Assembly: GCA_022113835.1 (NCBI GenBank)
Contig: JAILWY010000014.1
Coordinates: 2,232,001-2,296,000, forward strand
Direction of reading: 5' to 3'
From: Atopsyche davidsoni
Taxonomy: Eukaryota > Arthropoda > Insecta > Trichoptera > Hydrobiosidae
DNA length: 64,000 nt
Part shown: in pieces, positions 1 to 12,139 of the stretch
Numbering within the stretch: the first letter of the stretch is position 1
Layout: each line of letters opens with the position of its first letter
The notes under the pieces: model-generated
The model's input: only the letters and a program-made list of their open reading frames with translations
The model's database searches: none
Told to the model about the DNA's origin: nothing
Program-made: the position numbers and the translations under genes

Positions 1-578
1 ATTTAATGTAAAAGTATCACTTGATAATTTATTATATTAAATATCTCAATAAAGCATTTAAATTATTTATTGTACAGTAAATTGAATGTGTTATTTCAAT
101 TTCTCAAATAATATTGACACTGCTTTAATTTATTTCTGGAGGAAAGGTTCTCTATTGTATTTTTGATATAAGGAAAATTTATGTACGACGTGCTGAAAAA
201 CCCACTCTGGCAATATTGCTCGTTTTTATTAAGTCGCGAAAAAATGTTCCTCTGCTAATCAGTAAAAAAAACCTTCAAACAAAAAAAATGGTCTTTGAAA
301 TGCGAGATGGCATTCAAATATTAAATTTAATTTTTGAAAAAATACTCAGAATGGGTTTGCAGCTCGACGACTCATATATGCAATAGATTTTGGGTGCTAA
401 TTATACAAAATCATGCCATACGTTGTAAGATTATAATTAAGAGTAAGTTAAATATTTAAATGATATATAATATTTATTACTTCAATTAAATTTGATTTGA
501 TCAAGTTGATTTTATTGTTTTACTATATTAATAGAAAATCATGAATTATGTTCGTAGAGTTGATAATTTTGCACTAGC
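1..578. other. AT-rich non-coding stretch
   Basis: I see no gene, RNA or structured repeat here. Homopolymer A and T runs dominate, and stops are dense in all frames. Confidence 0.6.
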
Positions 579-627
579 TTGGTGTTTTCTGTCTTCCAAA
601 CTTGCGGTGGAAGACAAAAAACACCAA
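579..627. repeat. Short near-perfect inverted repeat (hairpin)
   Basis: Two 19-nt arms (579-597 and 609-627) are reverse complements with one mismatch, around an 11-nt spacer. The left arm begins TTGGTGTTTT and the right arm ends ACACCAA. It could be the tip of a small foldback element or a transcript hairpin; no function is assigned. Confidence 0.6.
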
Positions 628-889
628 CACCCAAGAAACCACGAAATCGTCCATCTCTTATTTATTGAGAAAAATAGAAACAGTAAACAGAAAAACACAT
701 AAATCCTATACTGGAGATTTTTTATTTATTTTAAAAAATATTTATCCAAAATATCCAGAATACTACGGTCGACAGGCAAATATGCTAACAACTAGAATGC
801 AAGGCGGTTTTAAGATGCAGCTGAATAATAATAGGTTCGGTTTCAATAATGTGTGCAAACCGATCATTTTAAAAAATCCGCTTTTTTGA
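602..889 (+). CDS. Possible orphan or terminal exon (95 codons)
   Basis: An open frame of 95 codons in AT-rich DNA ends with TGA at 887-889 and is followed by an AATAAA at about 911. The product is basic and Asn/Lys/Thr-rich, with no domain I recognise and no signal peptide. Its first part overlaps a hairpin arm. It might be the last exon of a gene starting left of the window, or chance. I see no convincing homology to the secreted genes that follow. Confidence 0.15.
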   Translation: MRWKTKNTNTQETTKSSISYLLRKIETVNRKTHKSYTGDFLFILKNIYPKYPEYYGRQANMLTTRMQGGFKMQLNNNRFGFNNVCKPIILKNPLF

Positions 890-1335
890 TTGACAATATA
901 AAAAATGTAATAAAAAGTTTTATTAAAATTAAAGTTTTCTGCATGATTTCAAAGTGCGCATGAAAAGCTATACAATAAAATTAAATCAATCTATGGACAT
1001 TATTATTACTATTTCTAGTTCTATTGCAATATATATACACAATTAGTGTATAATGCATTCTTTTGAGATAAATTTCAATAAAAAATGAGATAGTCTCCAA
1101 AATATTTCATTTTGAAGAACGTTGAAAAAATAAGGCATACTTACTAATAGGGGTTGAGCATTTACTTTCTGAAAGATGAAGATTATTAGACTAAGAAGTA
1201 TATTTATTGATAGTTTATTGAATAACGCAGTATTTTATTTTAATTGACTATATAAAAAAAGCATATTTTATTGTAATTAAAATTTTCCGCTTGATCTTGA
1301 TTATATAAAAAACAATTGTGTGTACGTCATTAAAG

Positions 1336-1396
1336 GATTATTCACGGTAAAAATATGAATATATAAGAGCCTCTGAAACAATGAAAATTATTCAGT
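1336..1396 (+). promoter_or_regulatory. Core promoter of gene 1 (upstream motif, TATA, initiator)
   Basis: A TATATAAG box at 1360-1367 is followed about 31 nt later by TTCAGT (1391-1396), the classic arthropod initiator, so transcription should start near 1393, 60 nt before the ATG. The 12-mer GATTATTCACGG at 1336-1347, 24 nt before the TATA box, recurs exactly at 8366-8377 before gene 2 with nearly the same spacing. Confidence 0.75.
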
Positions 1397-1452
1397 ATCA
1401 AAGAGATTGTCCTGTGTTCAAGCATCTGGAAACCGAGTAGGTTTCCATCAAG

Positions 1453-4400
1453 ATGGACTTCCATAGGAATATTCTCTTTTTCGTGTGTTTGGTGGCTGGA
1501 ATCTGCTTTGCAAGTGAGTACATCACCTTAATTTAAAGATAAAGTCATATCTTCCTCACCAGAACTGATGTCCAACTTTTGCTGCTGTTCGTTAAGTCTC
1601 TATGCATTAGTGGGTGCAGTGAAAAAAGTTGGCTTGACCTAAAAACATCTGACACAAATTATATCAAAAGCTTTTCCAATACAAAATGTTGTAATAATTT
1701 TTTTTCATTTTTATATATATTTTTTCTATTCTAATTATTAATTGAAGTGCATTAGTTCAACAAATAAAATTAAAACTACCCAAATTCTGTAGTAACGCTT
1801 CATCCATGGCACTTGATCTAAAACATTATTGTCAGGTGGGCCAGAATTTTAGGCATGGAAAAGTCTGTGTCACATTGTTTTGGTGATCAAATTTTAGTAG
1901 CATTGCATTTTTCTCAGTGCCATATTTTAATTTACAGATGGCAGACCAAGTACAACTGAAGGAGATGCAAATATAACGACTCAAGTTGGAAACAAAACTG
2001 TCCTAGTGGGAAACGGTACATTGGATGACAGTGAGCTCTCCCGGAGACTCAGGCTGTTTCCCTGGGACACGGAAAACTTCCTGTGGAATACAAACAAATT
2101 AAAATTCCAAACCGAAGGATTTACATGGGATAATAAAAATAAATATTATAAGGACAAAAAACCTCAATCAAAAAGGCAAACATCAAACAGAAAAAGGTCA
2201 CCACGGCGAAACTGCAAAAATTGTAAAAGGAGTCCAAGAGATGGTGCAAATATTGTTATAATAAACGAAAATATCCAGAAAAGCAACATTAAAAAAGATG
2301 AATCTGAATATCAATTGAATAAAGATGATGACAACTCTCAAAAAACTAAAGGCTCCCGTGTTCAGCGAAACGATAATAAGATAAGAGAACATGAGATTGA
2401 TCTAAGTGAAAATTATGATGATAGTAATGTCGAGAGCAGAAGCGTGGTTAAGAGAAAAACAATCCGCAATCATAAAAAACAATTTAACAATTTTACTAAT
2501 AAGAACGGTGAAATTTTCATCAATTCAAATACTAAAAATAGTACTAGATCAGGACACGATCAACTTCTGGATAATAAAAAAACCAGTGTTGAGCAAGTAA
2601 ACGAAGTCAGTCATGATGAATCTAAAAATAATGGCATTTTTAAAACCGAAAGGGAGTTGGATGTAACAAGTGAAAATGTTGATAATAGTAATGTTGACAG
2701 CACAAAGTCAGTGAAGATCGATGGAAATGACCTCAATTTAGAAATCAACAATAATGGAAACAGTGCTGAGTATGTAAGTGAAGTCAGTCGTGATGAAGCT
2801 AAAAACAATGACAATTTCAAAACCGAAAGAGAGTTGGATGTAACAAGCGAAAATGTTGGTGATAATAATCTTGACAACTCAAATTCATTGGTAAAGGATG
2901 GAAATGACCTCGGTTTAGAAATCAACAATAATAGAAACAGTGCTGAGTATGTAAGTGAAGTCAGTCGTGATGAAGTTAAAAACAATGACAATTTCAAAAC
3001 TGAAAGGGAGTTGGATGTAACAAGCGAAAATATTGGTGATAATAATCTTGACAACTCAAATTCATTGGTAAAGGATGAAAATGACCTCGGTTTAAAAATC
3101 AACACTAATGGAAACAGTGCTGAGTATTTAAGTGAAGTCAGCCGTGATGAAGCTAAAAACAATGAAAATTTCAAAACCGAAAGGGAGTTGGATGTAACAA
3201 GCGAAAATGTTGGTGATAATAATCTTGACAACTCAAATTCATTGGAAAAGAATGGAAATGACCTCGGTTTAGAAATCAACAATAATAGAAACAGTGCTGA
3301 GTATGTAAGTGAAGTCAGTCGTGATGAAGCTAAAAACAATGACAATTTCAAAACCGAAAGGGAGTTGGATGTAACAAGCGAAAATATTGGTGATAATAAT
3401 CTTGACAACTCAAATTCATTGGTAAAGGATGGAAATGACCTTGGTTTAGAAATCAACAATAATGGAAACAGTGCTGAGTATGTAAGTGAAGTCAGTCGTG
3501 ATGAAGCTAAAAACAATGACAATTTCAAAACCGAAAAGGAGTTGGATGTAACAAGCGAAAATGTTGAAGAAAATAATCTTGACAACTCAAATTCATTGGA
3601 AAAGGATGGAAATGACCACGATTTAGAAATTAACACTAATGGAAACAGTGCTGAGTATGTAAGCGAAGTCAGTCGTGATGAAGCTAAAAACAATGACAAT
3701 TTCAAAATCGAAAGGGAGTTGGATGTAACAAGCGAAAATGTTGGTGATAATAATCTTGACAACTCAAATTCATTGGAAAAGAATGGAAATGACCTTGGTT
3801 TAGAAATCAACAATAATGGAAACAGTGCTGAGCATGTAAGTGAAGTCAGCCGTGATGAAGCTAAAAACAATGACAATTTCAAAACCGAAAGGGAGTTGGA
3901 TGTAACAAGCGAAAATGTTGGTGATAATAATCTTGACAACTCAAATTCATTGGAAAAGGATGGAAATGACCTCGGTTTAGAAATCAACAATAATGGAAAC
4001 AGTGCTGAGTATGTAAGTGAAGTCAGTCGTGATGAAGCTAAAAACAATGACAATTTCAAAACCGAAAGGGAGTTGGATGTAACAAGCGAAAATATTGGTG
4101 ATAATAATCTTGACAACTCAAATTCATTGGAAAAGGATGGAAATGACCTCGGTTTAGAAATCAACAATAATGGAAACAGTGCTGAGTATGTAAGTGAAGT
4201 CAGTCGTGATGAAGCTAAAAACAATGACAATTCCAAAACCGAAAAGGAGTTGGATGTAACAAGCGAAAATGTTGGTGATAATAATCTTGACAACTCAAAT
4301 TCATTGGAAAAGGATGGAAATGACCACGATTTAGAAATCAACACTAATGGAAACAGTGCTGAGTATGTAAGCGAAGTCAGTCGTGATGAAGCTAAAAACA

Positions 4401-5773
4401 ATGACAATTTCAAAACCGAAAGGGAGTTGGATGTAACAAGCGAAAATATTGGTGATAATAATCTTGACAACTCAAATTCATTGGAAAAGAATGGAAATGA
4501 CCTCGGTTTAGAAATCAACAATAATGGAAACAGTGCTGAGTATGTAAGTGAAGTCAGTCGTGATGAAGCTAAAAACAATGACAATTCCAAAACCGAAAAG
4601 GAGTTGGATGTAACAAGCGAAAATGTTGGTGATAATAATCTTGACAACTCAAATTCATTGGAAAAGGATGGAAATGACCTCTATTTAGAAATCAACAATA
4701 ATGGAAACAGTGCTGAGCATGTAAGTGAAGTCAGCCGTGATGAATCTAAAAACAATGACATTTTCAAAACCGAAAATGAGTTGGATGTAACAAGCGAAAA
4801 TGTTGAAGAAAATCATGGAACTGACCTCAGTTCAGATATTAACGTTAATGGTGAAAAGAATAGTGTTGAACAATTAAGCAAAAATAGTTTCGAAAATAAT
4901 GGATCTGAGAATGAAGATAATGCTCTTGGATTAGGGAACGATCTACTTCTTGGTGATGAAAAAGTCAATGCTGAACCTGCCATTAAAGTCCCTGAAGATA
5001 TTGAAGAGAATCTGAAAAAAGATTCCTCTGAAAACAAGCTCGTGTTGGATGTAAGAGGCGAAAATGTTGATGATGGGAAGAACAATGAGAATATTGATCT
5101 TGATATTGAAATCAATAATACTTCTGACAATCATCCCCTTGATGATAAAAATAATAATCTAGAGCAAGTGAGTGAAAAGAGTCATAATGTTGAAGAGAAC
5201 TTGAAAGAAGATGTACTTGAATCTAAAAATGACTTGAAACCGAAGAACGAAAATCTTGATGGTGATGTTGATGGTTCTAGGACTAAAAGGCAGGGAATTT
5301 ATGATGATGTCAACATAAAAACAGATAATATCAACCCTGGCAACATTGGCAGTTTTCCAAACGCCCCTTGCCAAACACACGTGCATAGGGATCAGGACGG
5401 AGGAAGAGAAGATGGCCCCATTGACAACACAGATTCTAAAAGCACAAGCACCCAGCTGCTGGAAATACCTTCTGCAAAGAATAGCAATCATGGAGCTGTC
5501 CAAAATTCTGTGAGCGGGAATGATGGTGGAATCAGTGAAGTTGGTTCTGCAGAGCTTAATCAATTTGGACAGATCGTTCAAGTTGGAAAGGATCTTATTG
5601 ATCAGCTCAAGAATAATCAAAACAAAGACAAGATTAACAGTGGAAATCAGAATGCCACAGGTGGCTGTGGAGGTTGCTGGATCGTTGGCGGTAGTAATGC
5701 TAATGTTGATGTCGAAATGAAGTCCTCAAGACAAGTTTCACTAAAGTTTAAATTGAACTGGAAACATCTATAG
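1453..5773 (+). CDS. Gene 1: secreted acidic 59-residue-repeat protein (1298 aa)
   Basis: Unrecognised secreted protein. Exon 1 is 1453-1513 (MDFHRNILFFVCLVAGICFA, a signal peptide; donor GTGAGT; phase 1). Exon 2 is 1938-5773 (acceptor TTTACAG) and runs open to TAG. Mature regions: an N-terminal part starting NGRPS with PWDTENFLWNT near residues 62-72 and FTWDNKNKYY after it; a basic patch with CKNC (113-116); about 12 tandem 59-residue acidic Asn/Asp/Glu/Ser-rich repeats (about 235-970); an acidic non-repeated part; a furin-like site RTKR ending at residue 1138; and a C-terminal segment with C1264-x2-C1267 and an SLKFKLN end. N- and C-terminal parts resemble gene 2. A poly(A) signal ATTAAA lies at 5858. 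The body is probably intrinsically disordered; silk, glue, eggshell or salivary roles are possible but unproven. Confidence 0.85.
2587..4790 (+). repeat. 177-bp (59-codon) coding tandem array
   Basis: The marker TGCTGAG recurs at 2764, 2941, 3118, 3295, 3472, 3649 and so on to 4711, always exactly 177 bp apart, giving 12 full units plus a degenerate unit on the left. Units differ by single substitutions only (for example DGND/NGND, ENVG/ENIG) and no indel breaks the register. Two neighbouring units share the variant HDLEINTNG, as expected from unequal exchange or gene conversion. Confidence 0.95.
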
Positions 5774-8365
5774 AAGGTTTATTATACTAACATGAAAATA
5801 CTGAAAACCCATTGTAATCCTTTGATACTTATGTAAAATGATAATACTTTTTTGGAAATTAAATGTATTTATAAAAATATTGATATTGTTTTTAATCTAT
5901 AAGTATTCATTTATTTATAATAATAATAATGATGAAAAAGAACCTTAGGTATTAAAGTACAAATTAATGTATAATACATTCGCTCAAAGGAGTGAGTAAT
6001 TTCCCGAAGTGTTAAAAAATTTAAGATAATTAAAATATTTCAAAAATAATTTATGACCATCACTGATTTTCTATGATATTTTGGAATATAATCATTAAAA
6101 AGACAAAGTATCTCTCAGAAGGGATTAATGGGTATAATCAAAGCAATTCTTCTTCGGGTGCCTCTCACTGAGCATGTACTTATACTGAGCCAGTGTTCAC
6201 GGTTTTATTAAGGAAAATAGTGAATAATATTTATAAAATATTTTATTTAAGTTCTAGCTAAAAGTTTTATAACTACCATTCATTTGAAATCTTTTTAAGT
6301 TTTGATAACAAGTGAACTTGAAAAACCTACAATTGTAACATTGCACATGAATACTTTCAGATACTAGACAACAATAGCGTCTCTTATTACAGGTTGTTTG
6401 GTGATCGTGAGACCCTTTGAAATGGTTAATTGTTTTCAGGCTTAAAGAAAATGCAAACCTAAAAAAACTCTTTGCGATGCAAGTTTTTTTATTTCTCTGA
6501 GTGAGACAACAAACTGAGTGTTTACACACAGCAATTGCACGCATGCTTTTTGCTACCTGCTTCTACTGTTGCGGCTTCCTATCTTTATATTCCTATCTTA
6601 GATGGCTCCAACTCGTATCACAAAGATATAAAGCATTAATAACAATGCTAGAAAGAGAAACTGATTTATTAGCCATCAATAAAATTACTTGAATTATTAT
6701 TTATGTGGAAAAAATATGTGGAAGTGAATATTTTTGTTATATATGATTTACATATCTTTTCGATATCATAAATTAATAAAATATAATCAAGCCAAAGTTA
6801 TTTTATTTTCAATTAAAGGCATTTTTATTGCCTGTCAACCGTGACAAAATTAGTTCATAATAAATAAAAAAAATTATGTAATTTATATGTACATTGCATC
6901 ATAAGATAATCATTTTATAAAACTGGTGTAATATTTTCCGTTTTATTATGTAAAAATAACATTAATTTTTCATGTTTCTTTTATTTTAAGTATATTGAAA
7001 TATAAACTCTCGATTATGTATCAAATCAATATTTTCTCAAATGGATAAATAATATATTTACAATCATACTTTAAATAATCTCAAAACATGCATGACTTCA
7101 CTTGGAAGGTTATTTATATTTTATGTAGTATATATTATTTATCAGTCAGTATATTATATACATCTTCCATCTTCCATACATCATCAGCGGGCAGGTAAGA
7201 TTTTATTTAATTTTTATAAAAAGTTGCTTTGTTGTATCTCCTCGTCATATGTAAACAACATATTACATACAATAAGTAAAAATAATAATATGGCTATTTG
7301 ATACAATGTGAGGCCACCTTGGTACGGAATGATAAACGCCTTAAAGCAATAGGTTAAATAAACTATAGAATGGCCAGTTCGCATCTTCAAGCGGAATAAA
7401 AACATTTTTTGTTTTTATTTTGGGTCCCAAGAAAAATGTATCAAATATATCATAAATATTTAGGAGGAATGAAATCTTTGAAACCTTAGATTGCTACTTG
7501 ATACGGAGTATAATTTGACCCGAATCAAGTATCTAGGTAATAGTTAGGGCTTCATATTTATTATAGTAATGTTAAGGTATATATTAGAGTAATATATAAA
7601 ATATACAAATTGATTGATTCGATTTTGTATTTGCAATAATACCCATCTCCACACTTTTTCGTGGCCGAGTAGTTATCACGCTTTCTTACTGTTAGCCGGT
7701 ACCGTGAAGAAATGAGTATTTTTTAAAATTCTTGATGTGTTCAAGTAGAAAGGAAACATTTCAAGAGTACACTTATCCTCCTTGTATATAAACAAGTGTA
7801 CTCTTGATGATATTTATCAATATATAAAACAAGGCAAATACCAAAGATGTACTAAGAGGGTCAGTTCTGATTGCTTTAAGCTTGTCTCACATATTACTCA
7901 GACAAAAATACAGTTTTTTTTCTGGTTGTCTGTGTGGCTGGGAAGAGAAGCAAGGGACTCGTCCCGATGAGACGAATCAAACGGGTCAAGAAGACAAGAA
8001 ACCGCTAATGAGGCTGCTGCTAAAGACAGACGACTCTGTATTCTACTAAATGTTGGAGACTTCCGACGAAGTCTACAACATTCAGCAGAACACCAAAGCT
8101 GGTCATGATTGCCCAGCAATGCGCGAGCAAAAGCAATACTGATGTATTTCATAAACAACCTAATACATATGCCATTTTTCAATATAATTTATTGCTTTCG
8201 ACAGCTTGAAAACCATCATAAATGTATATACAAGGACACACATTGGTGTATGTTTTTAATAAAATCTTATCAAGTTAATAATTCAAATTTTCTATTTCAT
8301 TTTTTATGAACATGTGTTGATATGTATTGAAACTGTATAAATGTCCATGCAAATCATTTTAGTTA
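5774..8365. other. Intergenic, AT-rich, with repeat debris
   Basis: No gene is supported. About 6155-6215 is a copy of a dispersed repeat (CCTCTCACTGAGCATGTAC type) also seen near 9455, 37127 and 45090. At about 7662-7680 a GTGGCCGAGTAGTTATC stretch resembles a tRNA A-box, perhaps a SINE remnant. A more GC-balanced island at 7915-8130 looks inserted, possibly transposon-derived, but I cannot name it. Confidence 0.5.
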
Positions 8366-8398
8366 GATTATTCACGGCTGATTGTGATTATAAAAAAT
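8366..8398 (+). promoter_or_regulatory. Promoter of gene 2 (shared 12-mer plus TATA)
   Basis: GATTATTCACGG (8366-8377) is identical to the motif before gene 1, and a TATAAAAAA box starts 23 nt after the start of the motif (24 nt in gene 1). No TCAGT initiator is evident at the expected start near 8420. The ATG is 126 nt from the motif, against 117 nt in gene 1. Confidence 0.6.
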
Positions 8399-8491
8399 AT
8401 TGGAAATGTAATAAAAAATTATAAATCTTAATGCCTTAAAAATATTCCACTAGTGTTTAAGAATCAGGTTACCTTGTAAGTTTCTTTCAAT

Positions 8492-11400
8492 ATGGACTTT
8501 CGGATAAGTCTTCTTATCCTTTATTTCGTGGCTGAAAATTGTCTAATCTGTAAGTAATCCATAAACATCCTACGCTCAAGGATAATCTCAGAGTTTTCGC
8601 TAAAATATCATAAAAGTTAATGTCATAAAATTAGATAAGTGCTTTTTATCTTGATATATTATTTTACAAAGCAATATTGCTAATAAGTGATACAAGAAAG
8701 TTGAAATATTTTTATTCTTAAAGTTGGCAAAAATCACGAGTTTTGGTTCTTGTGCTGTGACTATCTTCAAGGTTTCAAAGGATATTTATGGTTCTAATTT
8801 ATCATAAGTGGATAATTTTTTTCTTGTTTGGTGTTGAAATAACATATCCGTTTACATGAATAGTTGGAAAATTCACACTTCAAATTGATTTCAAGCTAAA
8901 TGAATCTGAAAGACGAGATCAACTCTCCTTCCATTGTTAATGTCTTTTTTACAGATGGTAGACCGAACGGGATAAAAACTGTCAGTAAAGAAAAATGTAG
9001 CTGTTACGAGGACGACATTTTAAGGCCGAAACATCCATGGGATATGGAGCACGCTTACTGGGACACTGCTTTATCAAAATATATACCCAGAAAATTGGTC
9101 AGCAACAGTAATTGTAAATGTGATGTACCTGAGCCAGCTTCTGGAGATTATGGTTCTAAAAAAGATCCCACAAGAACAAAAACGATTCTCAAACCAGATA
9201 AGGGAGACAGACCGGAAAAACATGTGCCAGCAGAACAACAACGTATTTCTTCAGCACCTGGGCATCAGCAGAACAATAGGACAACAGAAAAACCACAACA
9301 TGCAAAACCAACAGACCGGAGTTCAACTGCACCAAATCCAGGTATTTATTGTTTAAAATATACCTCAGCGGCATTCAAAGCACCACTTAGCGATTTTTGT
9401 ACCACTTGGCACACGGTATTTTGACTTTAGTACTGGTTTGATATTCAGGATATCTTTAAGTGTCTCTCCTCAGGTTGGTGACTATCTCACTGAATATATT
9501 TCTGTCTATTCATGATTTTCTTCTAGAGAATAATAAAGTAATGGCAAAGCTTAGTAAGGAAAGGATTGGGCAGCAGCAATATGCAGACCTTTCCTTAAAG
9601 GACCCGGAGACACACTTCACTTAGGGTATATGAGTATAAAACTCATCTACATTTTTACAAGTTAAAAATCAACGTAAGAACAAAATTTTTGATAATATTG
9701 AGGAAGAAATGATCGGTACTTTAGTACAATATTAAATAAAAATACTTACTATTTTACTAAATATTTTAAATGCAAATATTTAATTTTAATTTGTCAGTAA
9801 ATTAAGTAAATTCCAGTAAAGTTTTGATCAAATCTGAAAAACCGAAATACTGAAGGATTTTGTTGTTGGAGTATATTTTATTTAAATCCATAGATGACGA
9901 AAACACTACCATGGCAAATGACGAGCAGCACTGCACAGAAGAAGAAAATATATTTCGTTGGAACGACGAAAAAGAAATTTACGAAAGACGCTGCAAAGGT
10001 GAAAATTCTGCAAAGAAACAACCACCTTTCCCCAAGACAACCACTCGTGGCATGACTGCAACCAGCAAGTCGCCTAGTCGCAATGAAAACCATGCAACCA
10101 CAAAACCTACAAGTAAGACATATACGATCTAAAAAAGATTCGGTATTACCAGTGCACTACAATTTAATCACAAAGAATCTCCTTCAACAAAATATCCAAT
10201 AACCAATCAAGTAATTGTACTATCAGTAGAAACTTAATCATCATGAGCTCCCTCCCTATACTTAGTCTTTGGTGTTATGAAAAACATAAAACAATGAAGA
10301 AATATTACAATTGATCTAAATAAATATGTCAATATTCATGATTGTTTGTATTAACAGGTAGCCCATCGAACAAGGATATATCAGAGGGAAAAGAATTAAA
10401 AGACTGTAAAACTGGATATGAACTTCGTTTGAATAAGGAAAAATCCATTTATGAAAATATCTGTACAGACAAACCTATAGTTGAAAGCCTAACAACCAAT
10501 AAACCTACAATTGCTTCAAGCACCACTCGAAATAGTCTAACTACCACCACTACGGAATCACAAAGCCAAAATGAAAATACTTCAAACAATAAACCTGCGA
10601 GTGGTACGAGCACCACTCTTAGAAGTCCAGTAACTTCTACTTTGAACCCACAAAGCCAAAATGAAAATACATCAACCGATATGCCTGCGAGTGGTACGAG
10701 CACAACTCTTAGAAGTCCAGTGACCACCACTATGAACCCACAAAGCCAGAATGAACATACTTCAACCGATAAGCCTGCGAGTGATACAAGCACCACTCTT
10801 AGAAGTCCAGTAACCAGCACTTTGAATCCACAAAGCCAAAATGAAAATACTTCAACGGATCAGCCTGCGAGTGATACGAGCACCACTCTTAATAGTCCAG
10901 TAATCACCACTACGAACCCACAAACCCAAAATGAAAATACTTCAACCGATAAGCCTGCGAGTGGTACGAGCACCACTCTTAGAAGTCCAGTAACCACCAC
11001 TTTGAACCCAGAAATCCAAAATGAAAATACTTCAACCGATCAGCCTGCGAGTGATACGAGCACCACTCTTAAAAGTCCAGTAATCAGTACTACAAAACCA
11101 CAAACCCAAAATGAAAATACATCAACCGATAAGCCTGCGAGTGGTACGAGCACCACTCTTAGAAGTCCAGTAACCACCACTTTGAACCCAGAAAGCCAAA
11201 ATGAAAGTACTTCAACCGATAAGCCTGCGAGTGGTACGAGCACTACTCTTAGAAGTCCAGTAACCACCACTTTGAACCCAGAAATCCAAAATGAAAATAC
11301 TTCAACCGATCAGCCTGCGAGTGATACGAGCACCACTCTTAAAAGTCCAGTAATCAGTACTACAAAACCACAAACCCAAAATGAAAATACATCAACCGAT

Positions 11401-11994
11401 AAGCCTGCGAGTGGTACGAGCACCACTCTTAGAAGTCCAGTAACCACCACTTTGAACCCAGAAATCCAAAATGAAAATACTTCAATCGATAAGCCTGCGA
11501 GTGATATGAGCACCACTCTTCAAAGTCCAGGAACCACCACTCTGAACCCACCAATTCAAAATGAAAATACTTTAACCAATAAACCTTTATTTGGTATGAG
11601 TACCACACGTGGAAGTCCAGTAAACACCATTACGATACCCCAAAGCCAAAATGAAAATACTTCAACCGATATGCCTTCAAGTGGTACGAGCTCCACTCTT
11701 AGAAATCTAGTAATCACCACTTCGAACCCACAAACGCAATATGTTTCCACCACAACCGAGAATCCAACAACTGAGTCATGTTTTGCAATTCCTAGCATTA
11801 TTCCTTCCATCACCGAGATCCCTTCCATGCCCTCCCTCAGCCCTGCAGGTAATGGGACCTCCGCAGGCCTTATTGCAGGGCCTCCGGAGTGTATCATTTG
11901 TCCAATGAATGGAAATAATGTAAATGTTAGTTTAGAAACAGTTGAAGTGTCTAACTTTAAGAAGATGACGCTGAGGTTCAACTTAAACTTATGA
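8492..11994 (+). CDS. Gene 2: secreted mucin-like protein with Cys modules (766 aa)
   Basis: Four exons, all joined in phase 1: 8492-8549 (MDFRISLLILYFVAENCLI, signal peptide), 8955-9341, 9894-10112 and 10358-11994 (TGA). Exon 2 starts YGRPN and carries CSC, PWDMEHAYWDT and CKC, matching the PWDTENFLWNT segment of gene 1. Exons 3 and 4 each carry a short module, HCTEEENIFRWN...IYERRC and DCKTGYELRLN...IYENIC, so they look like duplicated symmetric 1-1 exons. The rest is a Thr/Ser/Pro-rich array of 30-residue units, expected to be heavily O-glycosylated, then a C-terminal segment with CIIC and a LRFNLNL end that aligns with the end of gene 1. AATAAA follows at 11999. Mucin-like secreted coat, silk or salivary protein; exact role unknown. 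Confidence 0.8.
10570..11750 (+). repeat. 90-bp (30-codon) coding tandem array, Ser/Thr-rich
   Basis: About 13 in-frame 90-bp units of the type NENTSTDKPASGTSTTLRSP followed by a TTTLNPE-like stretch. Higher-order order is visible: a 180-bp pair (DKPASGTS then DQPASDTS) recurs at about 10920, 11100 and 11280, which implies duplication of multi-unit blocks. Outer units are more degenerate than inner ones, the usual pattern of arrays evolving by unequal exchange. Confidence 0.9.
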
Positions 11995-12139
11995 AGGAAA
12001 TAAATTTTTCAGGATATTTGCACCCTTCATTTAAATTTTGATCGCCACTTCGTGGAAATTTGAAAAAGATGGTTTTTTTTATTCTTATGTCCATATTTAT
12101 TTATTTTTTAAATATAATTTACTAAATTATAACAACTGT

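Noticed and set aside
2611..4647. Long antisense frame (678 codons) of Ser/Leu/Phe-rich repeats opposite gene 1
   Set aside because: It exists only because the 177-bp units contain no stop in that frame; the sense frame has signal peptide, splice sites, promoter and poly(A) signal.
7915..8130. Possible transposon protein fragment (RRQETANEAAAKDRRL)
   Set aside because: Resemblance to Helitron-type basic repeats is too weak, and frames are broken.
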